DNA of 64,000 nucleotides from Siphonodentalium dalli. Taxonomy: Eukaryota; Mollusca; Scaphopoda; Gadilida; Siphonodentaliidae. The first letter of the stretch is position 1; each line of letters opens with the position of its first letter. Shown here one piece after another: positions 52,229-64,000 of the stretch. Where the stretch lies: positions 201,091,959 through 201,155,958 of the forward strand of contig CP136062.1 in assembly GCA_032622095.1 (NCBI GenBank). Direction: 5' to 3'. Position numbers and translations under genes: made by a program. The notes below the pieces were generated by a model. It had not been told where the DNA came from and did no database searches. It worked only from the letters and a program-made list of their open reading frames with translations.

Positions 52229-55200
52229 ATATTATACGTGTTCTAACAAACTAAACTACGTCGTGTAGCATGTTTATGGTGAACATATTTGTTGTCAGTT
52301 TTGACCTGACTGACAAATTGCCATATTACTTACTTACAAGGGGTGGCGGTTGCTAGGGACGCACACACAATCTAAAAATGCACATATGACTGATATTATG
52401 GTAGCTTTAACAAACTAAACTACACCTAATAGCACTTTTGTGTTGAAAGCAATTAGAATATTTGTTTTTAGTGTTGAGATGGCTGAAAAAAATACCATAT
52501 AATTCTTACTTATATGAGTGGTACCTGTTGCCAGGGTCATACGCGAAATACAAACATGCACCTATGACTGATATTATGGTAGTATTAACGTTTTTATGGT
52601 GAAAACAATGGCTGAACAAAATACCATATAATTCTTACTTATATGAGTGGTAACTGTTGCCAGGGTCACACCCGAAATACAAACATGCACATGTGACTGA
52701 TATTATGGTAGTATTGACGTTTTTATGGTGAAAACAATTATAAATGTTGTTAGTGTGAGTCTAACCAGAATATGGGTACACTTATACGTTGTGGTCCATC
52801 AGTTTAGATATCGGGAATTCAAAGTGAGAGTTGAAAAGTTGTTGCTTATATTTAATATGAGGCATGGCCATAATAGTTATATAAGCCATAGACCCAGACA
52901 GCTAGTTATATAATGTAAGTCACGGACCAACTCTACTATATATGAAGAACATAGCTAGGGTCAGCCACCAATATGTTAGCCATGGCCCTAGCCTACAATA
53001 GTTATGTTATGAACCCAGGCACATATATACTCACAGGACCCATGTCCATACATATAGGCTATGTACGTAGGATATGTATAGTCCATGAACCAGACCGCTT
53101 CATATAACCATACATGTATGATATCTATGATCATGACCATGACACTGTTACATGGTGCAAATAACCAAGTGCCCACAGATAGACCATGTACTAAGATACC
53201 GTAGACCAAGTCCGATGCACAATAGATTAGTGCACCATGGATTCAGGAACCTATATATGGTATGAACATATGAGACAGTTTTATGACGGACCAACCTATA
53301 TATAGATATTGGACCGATGCCACATAGACGAAAGTTAAGGATGGGGGCCCTTATAAATAGCCCATACACATATGGCACTGTAGGTTGGCCATGGACACAT
53401 ATCCATACGTGTAGGCCATGGACCAAGGCCGATATATGTATGCCATATTGAATTATACCCAGGCATAAGCAGGTGTCTGTCTATATGTAGGATATGGACC
53501 CACACATCGTACGTGATATATCTACACCATCCCAGGCAATTTTAAATAGTGTTAATACACAAGTGACTATAATGATGTATGCAGTGATACAGGTGCCTAT
53601 ATGTAGGACATGGACACATGTCCCTAAATAAAAGCTACGGCACCGGCGTTATCAATCATTTCATAGATTCACATATATGCTGGTAGGCCATGGACTGATC
53701 CACATATATAGGATCCACGTCTCTATACTATATGAATACCGTATATGTACGTCCGTTTTCAGCCACTCGACCAACGCCCCATAGCATGAAGGTCCCTATC
53801 GATTGGTCGTGTGCACCACCATAGCTTGACTGTGGACCCAGGCGCATATAGGTAGGAAATTGAGACGGGCCACTATGGACAGCCCATGTATCCAGGCTGA
53901 TTTAGTTATGACTTTATTACAAGACATTTATATGTAAAACATGAACCCATCCCATGAATGTACATGTGCCATGACTCTCTAGGTTATAACCACAGCCACG
54001 CATACGCTATGGACCCATATGAACACCACATGTAGTGCAAATACACAAGTGTCTATATGTATGTACACATGACATGTACCCAGGCAAATCAATAGAACGA
54101 ACCCTAAATAGTATATCATCGGCCCAGGCCCCTTTCTATGACATGGACACAGTAGTTAAGACACGTCATTGGGTGCTGTTCCTTAGTAACTGTGGGTTGG
54201 TAATGGGCCCATGGCTGCCCATGTAAATGGGTATTGGTCACCGGTTCCAAAGGGTAGTTCATGGTATCTCAATCTGAAATATATAGGCCACGCTCATGTA
54301 CGAGCTCCTATAGACTTGCAAATGACTCATGACCATGTATTGACATATATGTAGTTATGGCATGGATATGAAAGAAACACAGTTAGTTCACACCGTATAG
54401 CAACTGGTATGCGGATGCTACCACACTGTGATAGAGTGTTCTGCATGGATGCCATTGTCAAATGTAGTGCAAATGTCGGATTCCATGGAGGGGGGTTCCG
54501 GTGGTATCGACATAAATGTGGGTCAATACTTTTACATGTCTCATCAAAATGTATTCCAAAAATCGAATCATGGAAGAAACAATAGTAAACTCCACACATG
54601 TATGTGATTCTGATAACACTAACTGAATAGTCTGTCAGTTTAAAGAAGATTTGGCAGTGGTAGGTGGTTACCTAGCAACAATGAAACCTCAATACCAATT
54701 TGCCACACGAGAATGCGTCAGTACACAACACAACAACCTTTAGTTATGCATTATTGTCAATATAAGCATAATATGGCATATTATGAAACAATTATATCAT
54801 GCAAATTTCCCAAAACTCATACCATATCATGAAACAGTTATATCAGTTAAATTACCAGAAACTCATACATATGGTATGCTTTCAAGTGTGGGTATGTCCA
54901 TAGCAACCACTACACACCCGTTAGGTAACGAATGCGGCAACTTTACTGCCATGTTCACTCTAACAACAATTATAATAATTGTTTTCAATATAAAAATGTT
55001 ACATGACGTAGTTTAGTTTGTTAAAACTACCATAACATCAGCCATATGTGCATTTTTCGATGTCTGGTATGTCCCTAGCCTAGCCATAAAATGATAATGA
55101 CGTAGTTTATATTAGTTTGTCAAAACTATCATAATATCAGTCAGCTCGGCATTTTTCGATTTCGGGTATGTCCCTAGCAACCGTTACCACCCCTGTAAGT

Positions 55201-56094
55201 AAGAACTATGGTAATTTTCCAGCCAGATCTACTCGAACAACAACTAATATTACTTTTACCATAAAAATGCTGCATGACGTAGGTTATATTGTTAAAACTG
55301 CCATAATATCAGTCATATTTGTATTTCTTCGATGTGGGATAGTTGCCTAGCAACCGTTGTCAAGGACGGACCTGTCGCGACGTCTATACATCTGAAAATG
55401 ATTAATAGTGTATAAGGAACCTATGTGCCAAGTTTCATAGTGTTATCACCATTTGTACAATTGTTACGTCAAACGCCAGGACTATTATGTGGTATTTTGC
55501 CTTTCAGATACTCAAAGCCATGGGGTACGTTTTAGGGGGTAGTGTTATGTTTCCGGCTATAAAATCTGAAAGATGGTGATGGTTCGATATATCTCATCAC
55601 TTTCTGTTCTGAACTAACCACTCTTCTAGTATAATGGTTCATATTTTAGCTCATTGTCGTCTGAATATCTTTACTCGCCCTCTTTTGTTCGGAAAATTTT
55701 GAATCACCATGCGATTTATATGCTCTCTTCGCCAATAAATGTCATCACAATTATGGAATATCGACTGTTAGTAAGCTCTAGCACCAATTACGCATATCTA
55801 TCGACACATGCTTCATGATGGACTGGTATGTGTGAAGATTGTGTCCATAAATTACCCTACATATGACTGCATTCGCATATGGTCTAATGGAATTTCGTCA
55901 GAAATTGCACCATTGCGAAAAATCATGATATCTTAAAAAGCTCAACTCGGATTCTAGGGGACTTTTGCCAAGTTGTTCATAAACATGTTCTTATTAATCC
56001 CTGAAAAATTCAGCTTTCCGGGATTTTTTGCACTAGTGAAACCTAATGTGCTTGGACTATGTTATATCTGATCATATTGACGCTTTGACATTTA

Positions 56095-57060
56095 CTATTG
56101 AGGCCTATACATGTTTTAACTGATAACTGTAATTATAGCTATGCAAAACATCTCTAATAACTCGGGATATATTTATAAAATACAGAACTGCGTAACTTCC
56201 CAAGTGAGACTGTTCGCAGATGACTGCCAACTATATATCGAAACATCACCTCACAAAACGACCACTAAATTCTACAAAAAGACCTACAGGAAATGACCGA
56301 GCTTGCCATGAAGAGCAGGCTGATATCTGGGGAACGCGCTTCGACTCCAAAACATGTAACATCATGAATATCAAGACCAAATAACAACATCTGAGACCCC
56401 ACCCTTGGAGACGATTTTCACCGACCATCTGACATGGTTAGCTCACATTGGGAAGAGAACGAATAAAGTAAACAGCGATCTAGTCTCCAAGAAAAGAATA
56501 TCGGGCATGCACCTGAAAAATGCAAAGACAAGCAACAGAGAGACAGAATCTCGATAATGGAACAATCGTATGGGACCCCCCCCCCCCCCCACCCTACGAA
56601 GAACATCGAAGAGATCATGTCATGAATCTGTACTCTGGCTAACAAGAGTCTAGATTCATGGCATGATCTAGACATCAACCATCTTGAGAGAAACAAATGC
56701 AGCGAATGAGCGCTAGGTTCACCAAAAACATCATTCGCCGAGGAGTATCAGTCAACACCATGCTAGAGGAACTCGATCTCCAACCTATAATAAGAACGAC
56801 GAAGATAACGGCGCCTCATCCAGTTCCACAAAATAGTTTAAAATGTGGTGCCAGCGCTAATTGAGAATGACTATATACCTGACACCAAAAATAAAACACA
56901 TACAATTGACGGACTGACATCCAACAGCGTGGACAAAGAATGCAGCAATGAACGAACGTTCGAGCAGCGGCGTACCGGCTGTGTTCAACCAAAGCATTCC
57001 TTTGGAATTGGAACAAATTGGAAGACCGGGTCGTGTGCAACCAATCGGAAGCCAGATTAA
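56095..57060 (+). pseudogene. Decayed non-LTR retrotransposon reverse transcriptase, 3' part
   Basis: Reads NISNNSG..., then VRLFADDCQLYIE, where F-A-D-D (about 56212-56223) is the polymerase catalytic box. Downstream, in changing frames, come LTWLAHIGKRTNKVNS (about 56433) and RGVSVNTMLEELDLQP (about 56741), segments that occur in this order in jockey/CR1-like elements. Stops and frameshifts break it many times. A 15-base C run lies at 56576-56590. It starts directly after the foldback element. Confidence 0.72.
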
Positions 57061-57314
57061 AAAAAAAAGCTGACTCGATCGAGTTTCCCTATACACAAAT
57101 TCAAGAAGCGCAACTTTATTTAATTAGTTGCTTTCAACCCTCAAATGCGACTACATTGGATTTGGCTGGAAAGTTCAGAAGGTTATGGTCCCAACGTCTG
57201 GGATTTAATTTTATCCACCGAAAAATTCTAAACATTAGAATCCGTTATTAAAGGCCCACATAGGTTTCATGATATAGTAAGTTATAACTTTTGTTGGAAA
57301 GTTTCCAACTAATG

Positions 57315-57460
57315 GCCATTTAAGTCCGAAATGTTGACTTAGAGTTGGAAAATATTTCACTTTCAAATTTGGTATCGATAATTTGGCCATTTAAGTCCAA
57401 AATGTTGACTTAGAGTTGGAAAATATTTCACTTTCAATTTTGGTCTAAAGACATAAAATT
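57315..57460. repeat. ~74-bp tandem duplication
   Basis: 'ccatttaagtccgaaatgtt' plus 'gacttagagttggaaaatat' and 'ttcactttcaa' occur twice in succession with three or so differences. Confidence 0.8.
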
Positions 57461-58077
57461 TCACACTGAAAGCCGGTTGAAAATAAAATTATCAGAACAA
57501 TTTCAACCTCTTTTCGATTCGAAATTTCCAACTGATGCTGTGTGAGGAATAGAATTTCTAAATGAAAATTTTGACCGAAGTTACGAGACAGCCAACTCCT
57601 GTCCCTTAACCTCACCAACTGAGCAACTGGGGCACTGTATGCTAATACTTAGTATACGTATGTACGTTCTTCTAACTTAGTGTATATAAATGCGTGCATG
57701 GGTCGATACTCACGTTGTTTATGAGCTAAGAGAATAAACTAACTGACTTGAAGATACCCATGAGAATTATTTATCGACAATTTGCCTCAAGCAGTGGAAT
57801 CGCAACGAGTGACGTTTAATAGAGTTATCGCTCCCAGACCTACTTTTTAAAGAAACCACATTGCCTGCGAGCAGTCGCTGGTGTTCTGTCACGTCTGTGT
57901 TTCTACCAAGTGGCATTTGCATGTATGCCTATGTGTTATTTTCAGTAGTTTAGTGGTTGTTCGAAATGAGTAACAAGATGTGGCTCAATTTCGTCCAGAG
58001 ACATACAATATCTAAATCTCAAAATAAACGGACATGGCTCATTTGAGCATAAACACATTTGGGTAACTAAAACTAAT
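57461..58077. other. No gene seen
   Basis: No recognised repeat end, exon or RNA gene. Confidence 0.4.
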
Positions 58078-58081
58078 TTAA

Positions 58082-58433
58082 CCCTTTACCCAACAGAAGG
58101 TCCCTGTGCCAATGCATTCTCTTATATATGCGAGTCGACCATAGGTCGCCTCGCATATATAAGAGAATGCATTGGCTTAACACATTAAAAATTATAAAAT
58201 TGTTAAAGAATGTAAGAAAAAATGGTAAAAAGTGTTAAAAAAAGATTTTTTTTAGGCCAATGGTCGACTCGCATATATAAGAGAATGCATTGGCACAGGG
58301 CATAACTGTAACTATCACAATGTGGTCAAGGAGCCGATTCCAATGATATCCATATTTGTATGGTTCTATTGAGACAGACCGAAGATATTTTAGGCTGTTG
58401 AAGCTTTATTTGGCCGGTTTGTTGGGTAAAGGG
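58082..58433 (+). mobile_element. piggyBac-like double-hairpin MITE, copy F
   Basis: CCCTTTACCCAACA ends and exact TTAA duplications (58078-58081, 58434-58437). Hairpin 1 is intact. Hairpin 2 has lost most of its left arm ('ggccaatggtcgactcgcat'). Confidence 0.88.
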
Positions 58434-58542
58434 TTAAAGTTATCATCCGGAATCCAAAATAGTCGACAATGACAATATCTCCAGTAAAACGGGCGAACTT
58501 CTCCCATATTCCCAGGACAAAATGTGTATACATGATTTGTTA

Positions 58543-59030
58543 AAGGTACGGTTGGCCTTGGCGGTGGGTATCCTGTGAAAATATTTCCACCCGTCAAAAA
58601 CCGCCACAAACAGAAAGAACAACAAAATGTAGACAGACTTTGTCCGTATACAGATAAGAAATATCGCATAAACAGTATGTTATTGTCATATTTTTGACCA
58701 TTGTTATGTAAACAAAAGCATAAAAAGTTACTTTTCTGGTGTTTGTTTATATTATGATGGTAAACATAAAGAGCGTTCTTTGTGGGTGAATTCCTGATAT
58801 GGAACGAATAAAGAGCGTTTATGCCATTTGTGTGTGATTAGCCAGCAGCACTGTGCTGTCTTCTGTAAAACAATCAGGCTCTTGCTTAGGTAAAATATAG
58901 TAAATCTTTATGATAACATTCTGTTTACGCGATGGTCATGGTATATATGAACGAAACTGTATGCGTTTTAATGTTTACGGTGATTGGAACAAATATGAAT
59001 ATTTTCGACAACTAAGGCCTCACGTGCCTT
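58543..59030 (+). mobile_element. AAGGYACG MITE, full copy
   Basis: Left AAGGTACGGTTGGCCTTGG, right AAGGCCTCACGTGCCTT, TA on both sides (58541-58542, 59031-59032). It inserted about 105 bp after the piggyBac-like MITE. Confidence 0.75.
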
Positions 59031-59284
59031 TAATAGGCACATTATATGGCGATAAATCCACGAAATATCGATATAAAAAGGCTTTATGAATCCCGAGAAA
59101 AAACATTGACAAATCATAGCAATTTCCAGCTGTTTCCAATTGTTCACGCAAACATGAGACACGCGCTCTTTATTTTTACCATATCAGGAATAGACTAACA
59201 AGGAACGCTCTTTATTTTTACCATATCAGGAATAGACTAACAAGAAATGTTCCTCCTCGTTCCATGATGAGGAAAAGTCGGGTC

Positions 59285-60330
59285 CCGATTGTTTTCTAAA
59301 TTATATGAGTCGAATATAAAGGATATCTAATGAGTCGCAATTCTATACGAAATGTATTAACTGGGTGCACTAAATTCCGAATTTAGTGGACGACGTTAAT
59401 AAATTTCGTATAGAATTGCGACGAATCTGAGATCCTTTTATCACATAATCACGTTTTAGCAACGAAAAACGATTTCGAAATGGCTGGTTTAAAAAAAATA
59501 TATATATTTATTTCCTTATCATAACCAAAGAGGAATAAAGACACCTTCAAGAAAAAATAAAGTTCCATTTTAAATGTGTCTTTTCATGTTGACGAAATTA
59601 TTCAACCACCCTTATCACCCATGTTTATCTCAGTCAACTCAAATTGAATATCATTCTAATTATTCTAATTAACATAATACTAAAGTTCCGACATTGACAT
59701 CGATATCATTGCGCTAGGCTCTTACGTCACTGCGCGTGCCGATATTATATTACACGTGTGTCTTACTAAAAAAATATGAGGCCGGGTTTAGGGACTATAC
59801 GTCTGTGATAAATATAGGATCTCTTAATGAGTCGCAATTCTATACGATATTTATTAACCGAGTGAACTAAATTCGATTCGAACCGAACTTTTATATATAT
59901 ATAGTGGACGAGGTTAATAACTTTTGTATTATAGAATTGCGACAAATTTGAGATCCTTTTTTATCACATAATCACATATTAGCAAGGAAAACCGATCTCG
60001 AAACAACTGGGGTTAGACAAATTTAAATTGATTTCCTTATCACAACCAAAGAGGAAGTAGACCCCTTCAAAACAATAGATAGTTCCATTTTAAATGTGTC
60101 TTTTCATGTTGACAAAATTGTTCAACCGCACTTATCACCCATGTTTATCTCACTGTCAACACTAAATAACCCAAACACAAATAATATATCATAATTATAT
60201 TCTAATGAACATAATAAAGTTCCGGAATTGACCTTGACATAATTGCGTTAAAGCTCTTACGTCACTGCGTGTGCCAACAATACACGTGTGTCTTCGTAAA
60301 AATATGAGGCCGGGTTTAGGGGCTAATTAT
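59285..60330. repeat. ~510-bp tandem duplication with embedded palindromes
   Basis: Unit 1 about 59285-59805, unit 2 about 59806-60330. Both contain 'gagtcgcaattctatacga', a palindrome, 'ttttatcacataatcac', 'ttccattttaaatgtgtctt', 'ttacgtcactgcg' and end 'aaaatatgaggccgggttta'. The palindrome is related to 14215-14350. Confidence 0.7.
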
Positions 60331-60492
60331 GTGATAAATTATCTTATCTAACTTTGGGCTTCCAACGAGTTATGTCCCTTTACGCCAGCTAGAGAAAAAA
60401 GCTATAGTTGATTTTGTATTTTAGAGGGGGGAAAAACAAAGTACTATTATTCACCAAACAAAGTTTTACCGCGAATCTGTTTCAATGACGGG

Positions 60493-61630
60493 GTGCTTGA
60501 ATTTCAAAATACGCGCACACACCTGGAGTGGAGTTCCAATGTAATTTCTCGTGGGATACACACCCATGCAGGCGCTATGTATAAGAAACCCGCATCACGA
60601 ATTTCCCAATTAAGGAAACTTAAATTCCCATTGTCTAGGAACTCATTGTATTATTTATATTTATCTTTCATCAGACCACTGCGTGAATACGCAAGTCCTG
60701 TCTGCAATTGATGGTGCGCCACCTAATATTGCTTTCAAAGCTTGACGATATACAATACAAGAAAACCAATATCAGAAATGGTAACGCGCTCAAAATCATA
60801 TATTATATATACCCATGATTGTAATTATAGAATATAAAATATAGTGGTTTCACGAATGACCAACTCATAATTCCGTTAAAACAACTAATCCTTCAAATGA
60901 TTACAACAACAATTTATACGGCTTATCACCAGAATTCCCAACTACATCTTTTACCGGAATCGGCCTCCGGCTCGCAGTTCGACTTTTAATCCGTCCCAAA
61001 AATTCCCATTTCTATAAATAAAACGCCCATGGCCCATGTATACCAAGAATCAGCGAAAGCGGAGCGCGAAATGATTCCGCTATAGAATTGTCTCTGGTTG
61101 TACCCGCGCTCCACATCTAACGAACGCGTTCTTAACGAATTGCGTTGGCAAACACTAGTACTTCACGATGCCCCAAAGTATCTCATTAATCTGCTCCTTA
61201 AAATAGTCGAGCGTAAGCATGATCTCAGATATAGCTCAAACTTTGTAATTTTTCGTGCATGCCCAACTTTCAGAAAAACTTTCCCGTCTTCTGTATTGTA
61301 ATGGAACAACATTATAGACGTTGCAGTGCGATCTAAGTCGGCTACCCCCCCCCACCCGGTGTGGATGTATAGTGATTTGAACTGGGATAAATTGAGAAAT
61401 CATATATTCCCTGCATGTGGCTACGGCACTGCAGATGCGCACCACCTTTTATTCGCATGCCCCTAAACTATACGACGAGCATCGCTCCGAACTCTTTAAT
61501 AAACTGTCCCAAGTTTAGAGGTATAACTCTGAATCACTTAATACTTGGTAAGGTTAGTCTATGTGACGAAGACAACGAACTCATGTTTCAGGCCGTCCAA
61601 AGCGTTATCCATAAGACAAATCCTTTATAG
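60493..61630 (+). pseudogene. Decayed non-LTR retrotransposon, C-terminal reverse transcriptase region
   Basis: 60493-60711 reads LEWSSNVI... then LRKLKFPLSRNSLYYLYLSF and IRPLREYASPVCN, a thumb-region motif common in metazoan LINEs. After a gap, 61140 onward gives LRWQTL; 61408-61465 gives CGYGTADAHHLLFACP, a Cys/His C-terminal motif. 61465-61630, through two frameshifts, gives LYDEHRSELFNKLSQ and RGITLNHLILGKVS before a stop at about 61628. The frames are broken, so it is inactive. Confidence 0.75.
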
Positions 61631-61732
61631 ACCCTCATTCTTGAAATCCGTATTCATTCGTTTTGATACTGGTGGTTTTTATTTCATATCATCTTGTCTC
61701 TCATGTAACGCCGCGACGTCATAGCTAAATCC

Positions 61733-64000
61733 ACAAGACGCACCATCATAGCTAAATCAGTAGGACCCACCATCATAGCTAAATCAGTAGGACCCACCAA
61801 CACCATAGCTAAATCAGTAGGACTCGCCAACACCATAGCTAAATCAGTAGGACTCGCCAACACCATAGCTAAATCAGTAGGACCCACCATCATAGCTAAA
61901 TCAGTAGGACCCACCATCATAGCTAAATCAGTAGGACTCACCATCATAGCTAAATCAGTAGGACTCACCATCATAGCTAAATCAGTAGGACTCGCCAACA
62001 CCATAGCTAAATCAGTAGGACTCGCCAACACCATAGCTAAATCAGTAGGACTCGCCAACACCATAGCTAAATCAGTAGGACTCGCCAACACCATAGCTAA
62101 ATCAGTAGGACTCGCCAACACCATAGCTAAATCAGTAGGACTCGCCAACACCATAGCTAAATCAGTAGGACTCGCCAACACCATAGCTAAATCAGTAGGA
62201 CTCGCCAACACCATAGCTAAATCAGTAGGACTCGCCAACATCATAGCTAAATCAGTAGGACTCGCCAACACCATAGCTAAATCAGTAGGACTCGCCAACA
62301 CCATAGCTAAATCAGTAGGACTCGCCAACACCATAGCTAAATCAGTAGGACCCACCATCATAGCTAAATCAGTAGGACTCGCCAACACCATAGCTAAATC
62401 AGTAGGACCCACCATCATAGCTAAATCAGTAGGACCCACCATCATAGCTAAATCAGTAGGACTCACCATCATAGCTAAATCAGTAGGACTCGCCAACATC
62501 ATAGCTAAATCAGTAGGACTCGCCAACACCATAGCTAAATCAGTAGGACTCGCCAACACCATAGCTAAATCAGTAGGACTCGCCAACACCATAGCTAAAT
62601 CAGTAGGACTCGCCAACACCATAGCTAAATCAGTAGGACTCGCCAACACCATAGCTAAATCAGTAGGACTCGCCAACATCATAGCTAAATCAGTAGGACT
62701 CGCCAACACCATAGCTAAATCAGTAGGACTCGCCAACACCATAGCTAAATCAGTAGGACTCGCCAACACCATAGCTAAATCAGTAGGACCCACCATCATA
62801 GCTAAATCAGTAGGACTCGCCAACACCATAGCTAAATCAGTAGGACTCGCCAACACCATAGCTAAATCAGTAGGACCCACCAACATCATATATAAATCAG
62901 TAGGACTCGCCAACACCATAGCTAAATCAGTAGGACCCACAACATCATAGCTTTAAAAAAAAGTAGGACCCACCAACATCATAGCTAAATCAGTAGGACC
63001 CACCAACACCATAGCTAAATCAGTAGGACCCACCAACATCATAGCTAAATCAGTAGGACCCACCAACACCATAGCTAAATCAGTAGGACCCACCAACATC
63101 ATAGCTAAATCAGCAGGACTCACCATCATAGCTAAATCAGTAGGACTCGCCAACATCATAGCTAAATCAGTAGGACTCGCCAACACCATAGCTAAATCAG
63201 TAGGACCCACCAACACCATAGCTAAATCAGTAGGACCCACCAACATCATAGCTAAATCAGCAGGACTCACCATCATAGCTAAATCAGTAGGACTCGCCAA
63301 CATCATAGCTAAATCAGTAGGACTCGCCAACATCATAGCTAAATCAGTAGGACTCGCCAACATCATAGCTAAATCAGTAGGACACACCAACACCATAGCT
63401 AAATCAGTAGGACCCACCAACATCATAGCTAAATCAGTAGGACCCACCATCACAGCTAAATCAGTAGGACTCGCCAACATCATAGCTAAATCAGTAGGAA
63501 TCACCAACATCATAGCTAAATCAGTAGGACTCGCCAACATCATAGCTAAATCAGTAGGACCCACCAACATCATAGCTAAATCAGTAGGACTCGCCAACAT
63601 CATAGCTAAATCAGTAGGACTCGCCAACACCATAGCTAAATCAGTAGGACCCACCATCATAGCTAAATCAGTAGGAATCACCAACATCATAGCTAAATCA
63701 GTAGGAATCACCAACATCATAGCTAAATCAGTAGGACTCGCCAACATCATAGCTAAATCAGTAGGACTCGCCAACACCATAGCTAAATCAGTAGGAATCA
63801 CCAACATCATAGCTAAATCAGTAGGACTCGCCAACATCATAGCTAAATCAGTAGGACCCACCAACATCATAGCTAAATCAGTAGGACTCGCCAACATCAT
63901 AGCTAAATCAGTAGGACTCGCCAACACCATAGCTAAATCAGTAGGACCCACCATCATAGCTAAATCAGTAGGACTCGCCAACACCATAGCCTAAATCAGT
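61733..64000. repeat. 30/27-bp satellite array, continues past the window
   Basis: Units of CATAGCTAAATCAGTAGGAC followed by TCGCCAACAC, CCACCAACAT, or the 3-bp shorter CCACCAT. Roughly 75-80 units are visible. Because all unit lengths are multiples of three, the minus strand stays open over 61684-62940 and 62953-63987, spelling M(V/M)(L)(A/V)(S/G)PTDLA. One damaged unit at 62941-62965 (a run of A) breaks the frame. I call it a satellite rather than a gene. Confidence 0.92.

Larger units (their letters stand above)
51073..56057. mobile_element. Large foldback DNA element, copy 2, rearranged left end
   Basis: Matches 1305-5821 in the same orientation from about 51276 to the right end CCTAATGTGCTTGGAC|TA (56042-56059). 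The normal left terminus is missing. 51073-51275 is instead an inverted copy of the segment found at about 1815-1990 in copy 1, so 51073-51160 and 51285-51375 form a local palindrome. An extra ~120-bp subunit is present at about 52590-52710, and an 808-bp insertion at 51421-52228. Confidence 0.72.

Noticed and set aside
61684-63987. Long repetitive protein (PTDLA repeats) as a real gene
   Set aside because: Unit changes alter amino acids freely, the frame is broken at 62941-62965, there is no signal peptide or unique domain, and the array leaves the window; kept as a satellite with the alternative noted.

Overview
The window is AT-rich eukaryotic (metazoan) DNA and, by area, almost entirely introns and repeats. 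The one gene I can support is a GT-AG spliced gene of ten small coding exons on the + strand, 15613-48448. It encodes a 339-residue homologue of cyclin-D1-binding protein 1 (CCNDBP1/GCIP/DIP1). All intron phases close without an internal stop, and the gene ends in TAG at 48446-48448, directly followed by AATAAA. The repeats look like those of marine molluscs or a related invertebrate: arrays carrying the phrase 'gagttatggccctt', (GTCC)n starts and 'tatacccccg' ends. The host group is an inference from remembered repeat style, not a proof.

Layout. 1-15612: upstream repeat-rich DNA with a 4.5-kb foldback element (1305-5821), piggyBac-like MITEs, ~160-bp phrase arrays and an inserted array element (9672-10776). 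15613-48448: the gene. Introns 1, 3, 6 and 8 are packed with insertions: hAT-like elements with 8-bp target duplications, piggyBac-like elements with TTAA duplications, TA-flanked foldback MITEs, minisatellites and long phrase arrays. 48455-51072: more phrase arrays. 51073-56057: a second, rearranged copy of the foldback element, itself interrupted by an 808-bp transposon with a 9-bp target duplication and a zinc-finger-like reading frame. 56100-61630: two decayed non-LTR retrotransposon 3' ends, another piggyBac-like MITE, a TA-flanked MITE and a tandem duplication with palindromes. 61733-64000: a 30/27-bp satellite running off the window edge.

There is no operon-like organisation. The window is useful mainly because several insertions have an empty-site counterpart inside the same window (the 808-bp element versus foldback copy 1; the 378-bp hAT versus the duplicate repeat in intron 6), so element ends and target duplications can be read directly. 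The most notable structures are the paired foldback elements rich in X-box-like motifs, the double-hairpin piggyBac MITE family, the 808-bp element, and the opposed ~1.1-kb arrays in intron 8 that could fold into double-stranded RNA in the pre-mRNA.
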